From NCBI GenBank assembly GCA_026122225.1, contig JANEZZ010000307.1, forward strand, positions 1,116,001 through 1,180,000: 64,000 nucleotides of DNA. Reading direction: 5' to 3'. Numbering within the stretch: position 1 is the stretch's first letter; each line of letters opens with the position of its first letter. The stretch comes from Heloderma charlesbogerti. Its lineage: Eukaryota; Chordata; Lepidosauria; Squamata; Helodermatidae. Shown piece by piece: positions 47,020 through 58,215 of the stretch. The notes beneath the pieces were generated by a model. It saw only the letters and a list, made by a program, of their open reading frames with translations, did no database searches and was not told where the DNA came from. A program made the translations under genes and the position numbers.

Positions 47020-47205
47020 GGAAAATGCTAGGGAAAATGGAAGGCAAAAGGGAGAGGGGCAAGGTGGATGGATGATATTCTGGAGGTGACGGACTCGACC
47101 TTGGGGGAGCTGGGGGTGGCGATGGCCGACAGGAAGCTCTGGCGTGGGCTGGTCCATGAAGTCACAAGGAGTCGGAAGCGACTGACCGAATAAACAACTT
47201 TGGAG
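47020..47205 (+). mobile_element. RTE/BovB-like LINE 3' fragment
   Basis: Translation gives KMLGKMEGKREG, WMDDILEVTDSTLGELG and ADRKLWRGLVHEVTRSRKRL before a stop, matching the C-terminus of RTE-clade proteins (compare GKTEGQRRRGRQRMRWLDSI and HGVTKSRTRL in the intact BovB). It is much diverged from the BovB copies, so either older or a distinct RTE family. Confidence 0.7.
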
Positions 47206-47346
47206 GAGGGCTAACAATATTTGGATGGAGGCTAATACGATGTGGGCATAGAGTGCTTAGTTCAACCCCCCTGCTCAGCCTTAAAGCTCACTGAATGGCC
47301 TGTTAAAAGTATCTATATAATCACAAGCTACATCACATCATCTATA

Positions 47347-47657
47347 TTAAGACGCTGAAGTGCAGACTGGAAGGTCGGCAGGTCAGCAGTTTGAGACCCA
47401 AGTGCTGCATGACGGAGTGAGCTCCCGTCTTCAGTCCCAGCTTCTGCCAACCTAGCAGTTCGAAAGTAAGAAATTGCAAGTAGATAAATAGGTACCGCCT
47501 CGGTGGAAAAGGTAACAGCGTTCCGTGCACCTTGGTGTTCAGTCATGCCGGCCACATGACCACGGAAGCGTCTTCGGACAGCACTGGCTCTTCGGCTTAG
47601 AAACGGGGATGAGCACCGCACCCTAGAGTTGGACACGACTGGTTGGGGACACCTTTT
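47347..47657 (+). mobile_element. Sauria-type SINE
   Basis: The characteristic blocks are 'gtgcagactggaaggtcggcagg', 'ccagcttctgccaacctagc', 'ataggtaccgcctcggtgg', 'atgccggccacatgacc' and 'ttggacacgactgg'. The 5' part is tRNA-derived with a B-box-like 'agtttgagaccc'. The 3' tail resembles BovB: AGAGTTGGACACGACTG (47625-47641) against AGAGTCGGACACGACTG (43302-43318). Such SINEs are known from squamates and are thought to borrow BovB machinery. Confidence 0.88.
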
Positions 47658-47659
47658 AG

Positions 47660-47960
47660 GGAAGTCACACGTTAATATGGAAGGAGGTGAGCAAGCTGCT
47701 AAGTTAGGCTTGAAAGTGGGGTGGGGTGGGAACAGCAGGGCCTATTTGATCATGACAACAGTGCAAGGCATTCAAAAGAACCAGCTACAGTGGATTATGG
47801 GAGGGGGAGCCCTCTGGAGAAAATTGTTCTCTTTTTCAGCATAAACTGGATTTACACAGTGCTAACTGGTAAGCTTTTGTGTAAATCCCATGGTTACCTT
47901 GAACTACTTAAAACAAGGCTGTGTGGGCGATGTGGATGCACTCTTTCCTGGATCAGCTTT
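47660..47960 (+). repeat. Unclassified interspersed repeat, copy 2
   Basis: Homologous to 35058-35480 at 'gttaatatggaaggaggtgagc' and 'ctggatttacacagtgctaactgg'. Non-coding. Confidence 0.6.
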
Positions 47961-48763
47961 TATTCGATTTGTTGGATTGTAAGCCATTAGCAGGGACTTA
48001 CTTTTTATTATTAATGCGTACAGTGACCAGCACAATATTAGTTTAGATAAAATACTAATTTCCCTATCAAATACTTTTATAACAAAGGATGACCATTTTA
48101 ATTATAAAACAGTAAACAAGAGTAGTATTGAGAATATTTATTTGCGTTCAGTGCTATTTTCAATAAATACTGGTGTCATATTTATGCCTGAGGTAAAATA
48201 AAAACATTCAAGACTGTAGACCCATACATTTGTGCAGACCCATACATTCCTCTACTGTTATACAGAAACTGCCTCTAGAGAAATCATTGATTTTTTCTTT
48301 AATGTTGCTTTAATTTTTAAAAAAACTTCTTCCACTGGAAATTTGTCAAGGACAGTTATTGCGTGCTATGTTTTCATTGTGCCTTTTGAAAACTACACTA
48401 GATATATTTCTAAGAAACTTGCACATCCAAGTTGTAGGAAGAAACAGGCCAAGAAGATGCTCTTTGGGCCAAGCAAGGTAAACATTGTATGAAAATGACA
48501 GTACATATTGCAAGTTTATTATCTTTGTAATGCGTGGCCTGGAATAGAAGGGTGCTTACATGCCTGTTGTTTTAGCTTTAAATATGTGTCCCATTGGATT
48601 TCAATGAGGCTACACCTGCATTTAAAGCCATTCAACTGCTTAAGTGTTCTGCTACATCAGACTTTTCCACATTACCAGTTTACCAGATGGGAATGTTGAA
48701 GGGAAACTGGTTTAACCAGAAGCTGACCTGCAGCATCTACACTGAATAAAAAGTGCCTGGAGA
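47961..48763. other. AT-rich spacer
   Basis: No supported gene. Confidence 0.35.
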
Positions 48764-49146
48764 CAGGGGCAGTATCCAACAGGCCACTTATGTCTCCACC
48801 AATTTTCTTGCACCCCACAATTTCTTCTGCAGGAGCGGTAGATCACGCCAATTCCATTGCACAAGTGAGACCCACCACTTGCGCAACAGAGATTTAATGC
48901 TCCCCAGAGGAAGCCCCCAAACAAGCAGAAATAGTCGTTTCTGGTTTGGGACAGGTTGCAGAGCTCTCTTATGTGAACTCCGCTGACCTGCCCCATTCCA
49001 GAAACACTTGTTTTCGTTTGTTTCTGGTTGCCCCCATAAGCGCTAAATCTCCGTTCCACAAGAGGTGGGTGAATCTTGCAGATGGGAATTGGCAGTGTGC
49101 AGGAGAATCGGTGGGGGTGTAAGCAGCCCATTGTGTACTGCCCTGG
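48764..49146. mobile_element. MITE with about 30-bp imperfect terminal inverted repeats
   Basis: Left end CAGGGGCAGTATCCAACAGG. Right end inverted CCAGGGCAGTACACAATGGG. Inner inverted segments are 'acccaccacttgcg...gagattta' and 'taaatctccgttcc...gaggtgggt'. 383 bp, non-coding. Confidence 0.65.
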
Positions 49147-49789
49147 TAGAACAACCACCAAGAACTGTATCTGCATGATTCCAGTAACACCTCTTTAAAG
49201 AACAGCTAATGTCCCTGTGAATATTTTAGTACAGCTGGTTTGTACTTTTCCCTCACTCACTCACTCTCACTCACTGCTACCTTGGACTGGGTTAACACTT
49301 AACCCTATTACAAGGCACCCCTGTACTGTAGAACCTATCTCTGTTAACCTTCAGAAAAAGGGAGGAGCTCACTTCTTCCCATGGCCAAAATAAATGTTCC
49401 TTTAGAGCACTACTGGAGTTCATTTATATCCTTAACATGAGCGTGCTTGGGAATTTGTTGTGGTGGCCACACAGTCCCAAATTCCAGTACCTCTTTTTTG
49501 TCTCCAAAAGGAGCTAATTATAGTGAGGGATGGGGGAAGAAAAGAATTTCTTCAAAGTGGCCTTCTTTTTCTAGCGAGGGAGGGTGAGAAAAAGAAAAAT
49601 CTCATAGTTTCTCAGAAAAAGTCTTCCAAGAATTTTTAACTCTGCTCCAGTCTGTACCACATGGTGTTTCTGCACATTTGAATTGGCTCTTATTCTGCAG
49701 CAGTTCAAGGAGCAAATGTTAAGACAGAGAAGCATTACATGTGAGATGAATTACACTGTATTTGCTTAAACTGTGTGTGGTAAGCTGTA

Positions 49790-51283
49790 GGCTCTCTTCA
49801 CACATGAGTTTTTTTTTAGCAGGGATGTTCTTCAACCACTGGTTTTCACAGAAGCATTAGATGACGCAGCTGCTCTCCTCCTGCTATCTCACAACTTCCA
49901 CTCCCTCTTTCTGTATTATCTGAGAACGGGAAAACCAGGCATTTTCTGTGCTTGCGACTAAAATCGCCATTTCCTCCCTGTTGTTTATTTCCCCTTTAGT
50001 GCTTTGTGTGAGCGTGTGCTAGGGGGTGTTGCTGCTGAACAGGGGTGTTGCTGTTGAATAACACGGTTGTGACAACAAACTGGTGGGAAGGGGGGGAAGG
50101 TTACTGACCGGGCTTGCAGTCACCATTTCTGCCTCTTTCCCATTCCACTACTGGCTCCAAGATCGCCTTGAATACAGCAATGCTTACTTCTGAGTAAACT
50201 CACTAGTTCTAAGGCTTTCCTTTCCTGGGAGTAAGTGCCACTGAAATCTGTGTGGCTTGCTTCTGAGTAGGCATGCATAGGAGTGCATCCCCTTCAATGC
50301 ATTTACTTGGAACCTCCCCCTCCCATTGATTTACTGACTGCTTCTTCTCCCTTTTGCCCACCAGTTTGATGGGCTTTTTTTCCTCCCAGGTGATAGGGAA
50401 GTCTCCCTTCTCAGACACACAGGAGAAAGGCTTGAATGGGTATTAAAAGTGCCCTTTCTCCTCCCCTGAATAAATTCATCATGCAGAGCTTGGAATAGTC
50501 ATTTTTAATAGTTTCCTGTTTGGGTGTGGAGTTGTTTTAGATAAGGCAGTAATGCTGAGATGGTTTTCCATAGTATTCCCTCCCACCTAGCCAGCCACTA
50601 TCTCTTCTCCTAGCCCACCTTGCAGGGTTGTTGGGAAGCCAGAATAAGGGGGAAGAGCAACAACAGCATGGGGCGGGGGGAGCAAGTTGGATCTAATGAA
50701 GAAGGTGTTGCCCATGAAGTGATTGCCGGGGGGGTGCTGCTGCTAGGGATGGCTTGGTGCATTGACTGTATACAAGTCCATTTGTGGATTTCTTAGTTCT
50801 GTAGTTGGGAACCCAGAAATCAGTATACCCTTCAAACTCAATAGTGCAAGCAATATACTGCATTTAAGTCCATCACACACTGACATATTTAGTACAGAAG
50901 GACTAGCAGCACCAGCAACCTCGGGGTAAGCCACCGAGAAGACTCTCTCTCCCTCAGAGGAAGGAGGAGACCAGCTCCCATAGCTTGCTATCCAGATCAC
51001 TAGAAGGGCTTGCGACATCTCTCCTGCTGTGGAGGAGTGGAGGGATGGGGCGGAGCCATCATTCATTTAACAGGAGCCAATGATCAGGGGAGGGGGTATG
51101 GAGCCAGCAGCCCCCTTCTGTCCTGATTGTTCCGTGCAGCGTGGCCCAGCCATGAAAAGATATAATGCGAAGGGATGCGCTATGGGAGATGCCTGTATAC
51201 AGGGCCCGTCTAAATCCCAAAAAGGATCAGGAATCAAAAGGAACGGTTTGTAGTGGAATAAAATGCCAGGTGTGAAGAGAGCC
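49790..51283. mobile_element. Unclassified DNA-transposon-like element with 14-bp inverted ends
   Basis: GGCTCTCTTCACAC (49790-49803) and its exact reverse complement GTGTGAAGAGAGCC (51270-51283) bound about 1.5 kb. The next bases are also partly symmetrical (aTGag and ccTGgc). No transposase and no clear target duplication were found. A smaller palindromic MITE lies inside at about 50227-50290. It could be a non-autonomous transposon or a coincidental pair of related ends. Confidence 0.5.
50227..50290. mobile_element. Small palindromic MITE fragment
   Basis: 'Ctgggagtaagtgccact' followed by 'ggcttgcttctgagtagg' and 'catgcataggagtgca'. Same family as the core at 27521-27556. Confidence 0.55.
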
Positions 51284-52270
51284 GTAGTGCAGTTAAGTCC
51301 TTAAAAAGACCCCTAAGTAACAATCACTGAAATTCCATACCAATGGTGCACTTAGCTCTAATTGGATATTTTTAGCAGCACTGGAATATTTTTCACATCA
51401 GTGAAGTATCTTAGAAAGTTTCTAACCTGGTTTGCAGTTGTCACCCTTTTGACAAAAATAAGGAGCTATAGAACCGTCTTTCTACCACTCTGCTAAAAGA
51501 TAACATCTGAATCAATAAACTCTCTTCTTGTTCACAATAAAATAGACGTTAAAAAAATAAACTCTTCATTTTCATCACCTCTCAGAGCACATATAAACGT
51601 AATTAAAGGGCAGGGCATAGCTCTTGATTCCCTCATTTGCAAGTGCAGCAGGCTGGCAAGTTTCAACTCTCTTTATACTGATGCTGGTGTGGGCCCAGTT
51701 GGCTCTTATGTCACTGGCAAGCCCAATACCCGTGAACCAAAATAAGCCTGCGTCCAGCCATGTTGTTAAACCCCCCTTTTTTAAACCTTAAGAGACAAAA
51801 TACAATTTTACTCCTGCCTTTTAAAATGGAAGAATAAGTATCAGACATATTTATGTGCTTCATTACTTTACATAGTGAGTTGGAGTACCAAGGCTATAAG
51901 TGCTTTGTTTCAGAAACACTGCATGACATGCGCTCAAGCACTTTAAATATTTGGATCGTTGTAGTAATCCACACTGAATTCATGAAGCTACAGCTAACGT
52001 CTTTGTGTTTTGTTTCTTGGTGTTCCAAGAATAGAATAATTTGGTTGGCATTATTATTACTGTTATCATTATATTTTGCAAGCTACTGATAGAAGTGATG
52101 ACACTACCCTGAACAACCAATTTGGAGTATTAGTGAAACTTATGGTCTGCATTTCAGAACTCCATGCTCATGCAGTGGGTGGTATCTGTGGGGCAGCATG
52201 GATCACATTACAGTGGTACTGGGAGGTGGCCCATCAGGTTCAAGCTTTGATCAGCATCAGCTCTGGTTTG
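51284..52270 (-). other. Presumed PANX2 3' UTR and flank
   Basis: Downstream of the PANX2 stop codon on the minus strand. Vertebrate PANX2 mRNAs have a 3' UTR, so part of this is probably transcribed. No poly(A) site can be chosen with confidence. No other gene is seen. Confidence 0.4.
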
Positions 52271-52647
52271 TCAATATTCTGCAGAATTCACTATTGCCAA
52301 TGGTTCGTCAAAAGTTGCCAACATGATTTGCTTTGTGGAAGGTATGGAGATTATGTCTCCTGCTTCTGTTGGCGAGTTAATCCTATTGTCTAAAGTATCC
52401 TCCATAAGATCTGATACCTCTTCTTCATGGTCTTCATACAGTGTATTGATGTGCAAAAGAGGATGTGTGGGGTTACAGTTTAGGGCAGGCACTGGCTCTG
52501 CCTTGTTGACCTGGGGCAGAGTGACCTGTGTTGCAACACCAGAAGTTGCTATATGGTTGTGATTACAGGTGAGAAAAGCCCCAGTGGCAGGCACAGTCCT
52601 GCATGTGGCATGTGAGTAAAGGGCATCTTTTCCAGGAAGGGAAGAAT
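52271..52647 (-). CDS. PANX2: Pannexin-2, terminal coding exon
   Basis: This exon encodes the end of the long cytoplasmic C-terminal tail of pannexin-2. After a clear acceptor (tgtttctgtttcag, next to 52647) it completes a split aspartate codon and runs 124 codons to TGA at 52271-52273. The peptide holds NCNPTHPLLHINTLYEDHEE and QIMLATFDEPLAIVNSAEY, which match the strongly conserved end of vertebrate PANX2. The tail just after the splice (DSSLPGKDALY) also fits. The middle part is less conserved. An upstream ATG in intron sequence of the same frame is not the start; the exon begins at the acceptor. The reading frame joins the preceding exon in phase 1. Confidence 0.95.
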
Positions 52648-55275
52648 CTGAAACAGAAACACAGTACATAATAAATCATTAGCTCCTTTGTTCACTTCTC
52701 GTACTGCCACAGGATCAGTTCTGGCAGGTATGTTTTACGGGTTCATCTCTGTAAAAGCAGTTGTGAGAGACCCCAACATATTCCATGGATGTACACTCTG
52801 ATAGAGCTGGGTAAATATGCTGTATTTTCCCACATCCATGCAGCTCTGGGCTACCTGCCACATTAGTGTCTTAATGCCACCATTTCCCTGTAGTGGCCAT
52901 TGGTTTTAACAGCCACTACAGGTAACTGTAGCTTGAAAATCTCCTTTAACCCTCACCTGGGGAGCGGGTTTAGCTCAGTGGTAGAGCACATCCTTTGCAT
53001 GCAGAAGGTCCTTGGTTCAATCTCTGGTATCTCAAGGTAGGGCAGGCAAAGCTGCCTAAAACTCTGGAGAGCTGGTGCCAGTCAGTTTCAACAATATTGG
53101 GCTAGATGGACCACGGGTCTGATTCTTAAGTATAAGGCCACTTTCTATGTTTTATGTAAAGTGAGCAACCAATGCTCACTCACCTTCATTTCACTGGCCC
53201 ACATCTTTTTCTTACTAGAGGTAACAAGTAAGTCAATACCCTGGCTATTTTCCTTCTTTGTTCTTTCTAGCATTGAGTGCTCCTGATGGCAAAGAAAACC
53301 AGCTGGGGGCAGTAACTTACTTGTTTCCTGTTGTAAGGGGCTACTATGATGGTTAGTGCATGGTGATAGCAGCCCTCTTGCTGTCAGCACCCTGTAGAAG
53401 CGGTTGGAAGCTTGGAGATATATCTGATGCCTCATTAAGAGGCTAATGTGTGAACAGGCCCTGAAAGACCTATAGCAGGCACAGAAGCTATAGATGTCTA
53501 GAAAGTTATTATAGACTTCAGTGCTGAGGATATTGTTTCCTCATCAAAATAATCATAACAGAAAAGGTATCCCACAGACACATACAAAGGATTCTCTAAG
53601 GCGTCCAGAGAAAGAATGCAAGAAAACCTTCCACACAAACCAATTAAGATCTTTATCAGGGGCCCTTGCCACATACTCCCACTTAGGAAGAGGCTATTGA
53701 AGAGGGCCTTTTCTTTGGCATCCAGATTGTGATATTTCTTCCCTAGGTATGTTTGGCTGGTGCTTTCATTGCTATTTTTTAGGTGGCAGGCAAAGTCTGC
53801 CCTGTTCTTCCAGGTTTTTAATGACATTTGATGGTCTTTTAGGATATCTGGCCTGCCTCCAATTGGATTATTGTTTTAAAGTTTATCTACTCGTTCATTA
53901 TTCTTATTGTTCTTTAAGAACTGATGCGTGGTTTTATTGTTACACTGTCTTAAAAAATTAGTCTTGAAGCATATGTGAAAGCTGGACTTTAAATTCTTAA
54001 AATAAACAGAACATTTTAATTTTTGACAAATCTGACAGCATTATGTCATAATCAGCACATGGAAACAATCAAAGACCAGAGTAGGAAAACATTATGTAGC
54101 ACTATTGTTGATTAGAGCAGAGCTGGAGCCAGAATTTACATTTTAAGAAGAGGTCCTTAAATTGCTTATGTCAAAGTAGCTGCACTGAAGCTAATGAGTT
54201 TACTCAAGAGTATATGAATTGACTACAGTACAAAGAAAGCTTTAAGAGCATATCAGTTCTAGAGTTAAATTGCTTTAATTACTCATTCTTCTCAGGGAAC
54301 TTCAGTACTGTGGCTGGGAGTATCCTCAAATTATAATTCCCAAGATTCTTTGGAGGAAGCCATGACAGATTGTGATAAAATTGATATAATGTTCCTAATC
54401 TAGATATACCTAATTGTCATTGTAAAAATTTTGAAAGTGCTTTTGGACATGTTTGTTTCATTTTTTTGAGAGGGCAAATCCTTCATAATGATTTTAAATA
54501 ATTACTCTAAATATCCTGACATCGTAAGAGAACTGGAAACCTGAGTTATTACTGAAAACTGTAATTTGAGCCATTTGCAAATTATATCAGAGTGGAGAAC
54601 CTCACCTCTCCACATTTTCACATGACGCCACCTCGCATTTTTCCCATAGTCCTATTAATATGATCATATTCTACATTTATTTTGGCTCTGGTCAAACTCT
54701 GAGGTTCATGCCATTTGAAGTGAAGCAGATTCCTAAAAATCATCACCTTTCAATGGTTTCCCAGAGAAATAGCATGATTTTGTGAGGGGCTGACATAAGT
54801 CCAGATTGAGTCACCAGAATATGTAAATGGGCCAGAAGTCCAATAATTTTTTCCCCTGAAATACACAGTTACAATAGTTAAAATGTAAAAATAAGTTGGC
54901 AAGAAGGGTGACAAATCTTAAGCTTAAGTAAGATAATGAATATTAGTCAGCAAATTCTACAAAAATCCTGTTGACATGTCTCAGGCTTGGTTTATACATA
55001 CTCCTGTGACGTAGTTGCCACTTCTGTGTGGTAAGAATGCCATGATGCAGCAATAACATCTTCGCATGCTGCCTCTGCCACTCTGACGCACATGGTTTCC
55101 AACAGAGAAGCTACTGCTGTGGTATGAAATTCCAACTGTGTGGAAAACAGCCACCATAACCCAATGACATCTGAGTAATTGCCGGAAAAACTCCAGTGTA
55201 AGTAGCCATTTTGTAGGCTGCTTTATTGCATTTGACTTAAACACAATAGAATGAGTAGCTGAAATATCACTGTAC
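52648..55275 (-). other. PANX2: PANX2 last intron
   Basis: A 2628-bp intron. Its donor on the minus strand is AAAG|GTACAG (boundary 55276/55275) and its acceptor is tttcag|ATTC (52648/52647). Both boundaries are phase 1, so the frame is kept. It contains a tRNA-derived SINE (52959-53153) and a short repeat fragment near 54295-54370 ('tataattcccaagattctttgg'). No other coding sequence is seen. Confidence 0.9.
52959..53153 (+). mobile_element. tRNA-Ala-derived SINE
   Basis: A head resembling tRNA-Ala with an A box (TAGCTCAGTGG, 52971-52981), a TGC anticodon-like site in 'tttgcatg', and a B box (GGTTCAATCTC, 53014-53024). The tail has 'gctagatggaccacgggtctgattc' and 'tataaggcca'. The tRNA fold is degraded, so it is a SINE and not a tRNA gene. 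It lies antisense in the PANX2 intron. Confidence 0.85.
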
Positions 55276-56727
55276 CTTTGAGAGAAGAGGTGACGTGCAC
55301 TAGGGCCTTTTCTTCTTGGCTTAAAAATCCACTCCCTTGGCTTTTGGATGTTGCCATAGATGTAATGGGTTGAATCTCTGGCTTGGGTTTCTTACTACTA
55401 AGTATATATGGATGAACATCTAAGGAAAAGTGGCGTGTATGCTTCTTCTCATTACCTGTGTTGGACAGGGTGCTAGATTCAGTTTTGTGAGATGAAGATG
55501 GCTGAGAGTTTTTTGAGTTGGACTCTAGCAAAGGGGCAACCAGGCTATCTGTTGCTGTTTTCCGACGCACTGGCTTTGGCTTCTCAGGCTTGTTATTCTC
55601 AATCTTCATAATAGCTAACTGTTCTTTGAATGGCTGAGGAAGTGGATTGCTACTTGGGATCCATTTCATTTTCTTTCGAGGTCGCTTAATGATCAGTGGC
55701 TCATTAGGGTCAATATCTGCAGGATCAATACTGGGGTCTATGGTTTGTATTCCAGAATCACGCACAGTCGGTGTAACATCATGATTAGACTGGGCTAGTG
55801 CTGCAAGCAGCTGACGTACCACGTTATCATACATCAGATCACTTTCATTGGTAATGAAATCCAAGCGGTTCAATGACTTGATGTGGTCCCGATTTTCATT
55901 GCAAAACATGGCCAAGATATTGATATCACAGAACTGTGACTTCTGCCACTGCTTTTTAGTCTTTATGCCAACCTTGTTCAGTTTGTCAAATATGAAGTTG
56001 GATTTGCGGAATATGAAAAGATGAATTAAATTGATGAGAATAATCAAGTTCATGAAGCAGAGGAGGACAATGTCTACTGCAGCAATTATGCGCTGTAGTT
56101 GAACTGAAGGCAGTTTGCAGTTCACCCGGATGAGCAACTTAGAACTGCTTGTTTTGTCAGGAGGTTCTCCGAGAGCACATGTAAACTCGTTTTGTTTCTG
56201 TGTAGCATAATAGGTGGACAAGTATGTGACTGGGATGATACTTAAAAAGATGATAAACAGATGTCGTGCAAGATAAAGTTTGGCTAAGAAATTACTGCGC
56301 CCTCTCCTTTCCAGGTATTTTTCAAACAAATTTTGCTCTGGGCTCTTTTCCTTTTCAGCATTCTCAATTATTTCTCTTTTCTCTCGTTCTGTAATTCCAG
56401 GGCCTTTGGACTGGATTTGTTTTTCAATTTTTGGCGCACGGCCTTCAGCTGCTCGGTGGTAGCAATTATCTATCTCTTGGAGCAAAAAGTTAAGTTCAGA
56501 AGTCAGTCTGGTGGAGGCCAGGAATTCCCAGCCAAGTGCTGGAATGTACATAATGCCAGCAAAAGCCAGCAGGGCATATGGAAGAAACTTATGCTCAAAC
56601 AAGGAGGGCCAATGGCTGGCATTTACTCCTGGCAAGGCATCCCTTAGTTCTGTCCAACAATATCCTCTGGCATACAAGGCTTGGTCACGGGTGAAGTTGT
56701 GTGGTGTGTAACAGTATATTGGCTCCT
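55276..56727 (-). CDS. PANX2: Pannexin-2, main internal exon
   Basis: Pannexin-2 forms large-pore membrane channels, chiefly in the nervous system and in intracellular membranes. This 1452-nt exon begins after an acceptor (tctctgttatacag, next to 56727) with a split glutamate. It encodes the first extracellular loop (cysteines at exon residues 6 and 24), membrane segment 2 (about 48-70), the cytoplasmic loop (AEGRAPKIEKQIQSKG, EKSPEQNLFEKYLERRG), segment 3 (about 156-175), the second loop with cysteines 184 and 204, segment 4 (about 214-238), and much of the tail (RRKTATDSLVAPLL, HFSLDVHPYIL). An N-glycosylation sequon NFT is at residue 11; a second, NAS, is at residue 36. The exon ends SSLK-G|, phase 1. 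The upstream ATG at 56761 lies in intron sequence. Confidence 0.96.
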
Positions 56728-57832
56728 CTGTATAACAGAGAGAAAAGTCACTGCTGTGCATTTAACCTACAAAAGGAACTCTGTAAAATAAATATGTTAT
56801 AAGCTATATCAATTTTCATCTACAGTATATTTAAAATAGCATTGTGTACAAAAACTGCACCATTCCTACAGTGTTAAATTCTGCCTTCCTATGTCATTCC
56901 ATAAACCCTGGGAAACCTATACACCTGAAAATGCTACTGTGAACTTGAACTAGGAATTATCAATAACATTTACACAAACTGTCTTGGTGACCATTATCAG
57001 TGCAAATTGTAATACACTTTGGAAAGCAAACAGGATAGCCCTGCTATATAGTAAACAAGGGCTCGTCCACACAAAACAAGAATTGGTGCTATGTCTTTCA
57101 GTGCACACAAGCATATTTACTATTCAAAACAATGACTATGTTTTTGTAAACCCATGACTAAATAGGTTTGCCATATTCTTTTTCCATTTAAGAGTTCTGG
57201 AGCAGATCAAAATTCATGTGGTGCAGTTTTTCCCTCAATGCATCACTGTAATTGGAGAAGCTAAGCCTGTGAACTTTCTGGCTTCCTCATAGTTCTCAAA
57301 GGAACAGAAGCTTAAACAATATATTTGAAAGATTGGGATGTTCCATGCTGAACAGCATGTAAAAGTTCCATATTCTCTTTGCCGTGCCAGATTCCTCTCT
57401 TTGTAATTCATTCTACTACTTGTGCTGAACCAGGCAAAGGTAGTTTAAAATTATCCCACACCTTGGACTATGGCAGTTGTTTCCCTCTCATGTGGTGAGG
57501 AAACAGAAGTCATGTTCTACATTTTGGAACTTTTTAAACCAGCTCCAAAGATGGACAGGTCTGTCTGAACACAGAGATGTTTTCAGACATTTACACTATC
57601 AGCAGAAGCGACAGCTTCCCTCACAGCACATTTCAATGTTCAGCTGGCCTGGCTTACGTACAGCCCAATGAGAAAGGGTACATAATCTGTATCCTATCAT
57701 GTACTATTCCAAAACTGTGGAACTGTGGTGAAAGCGAATTTAGAGATAAGGAAACCAAAAGGGTGTTAGATTTTAACACAACTTTTGAGATAATGAAGTA
57801 GAGAAGAACAGCTATCTGTAACTGATGCAATA
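56728..57832 (-). other. PANX2: Presumed PANX2 intron 1, proximal part
   Basis: No exon encoding the PANX2 N-terminus (first membrane segment) is seen here or further up to 64000. The sequence is AT-rich and carries no recognised repeat in this part. Confidence 0.5.
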
Positions 57833-57883
57833 TCATGAATAGTAGGGTTGGAAGGGACCTATAAGACCATTGAGTCCAACCCC
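57833..57883 (-). mobile_element. CR1 3'-end fragment
   Basis: 'Atgaatagtagggttggaag...ccattgagtccaacccc' is the inverted CR1 3' terminus. About 50 bp only. Confidence 0.75.
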
Positions 57884-58215
57884 ATATTTGTTGTTATAAA
57901 ACACCAGACTGGTGGAGTGATAACAAACAACTTTACTTCCTACTGTATCTAGGTTCTCATGAGAAATGACTGAAAGCTAGAAATCTTTGTAGACAACTAC
58001 TAATAGTCATCTCTTGTAACCTGAACTCCTAAAGCTTTTACAATGAAATGCCATGCACTCTGTATGGGGACAAAGGTACAACAGACTGGGATTCACAAAA
58101 TCATATCAGTTTTAACTTGACACAAAATACACTTCCTATAAATAGGTGTAGCTGAGGTTAAACAGTCCAATGCCATGTAAATCTTCCTAGAAGCCTATTC
58201 AAGATCTAAGTCATT
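57884..58215. other. Unassigned spacer
   Basis: No feature recognised. Confidence 0.35.

Noticed and set aside
1..52270. Further host genes downstream of PANX2 (such as a TRABD orthologue expected from human gene order)
   Set aside because: No exon with a recognisable host protein was found. Small exons could be missed by eye, so absence is not proven.
52959..53030. tRNA-Ala gene
   Set aside because: A and B boxes and a TGC anticodon-like site are present, but the stems do not pair well and a typical SINE body follows. It is a tRNA-derived SINE.
55223..55275. PANX2 isoform ending GTVIFQLLILLCLSQMQ
   Set aside because: This is read-through of the donor site AAAG|GTACAG into the intron. The conserved C-terminus lies in the downstream exon in the correct phase. 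An intron-retention product is possible but unsupported.
56728..56761. ATG at 56761 as the PANX2 start
   Set aside because: The codons before the acceptor are a pyrimidine tract and do not resemble the pannexin N-terminus.
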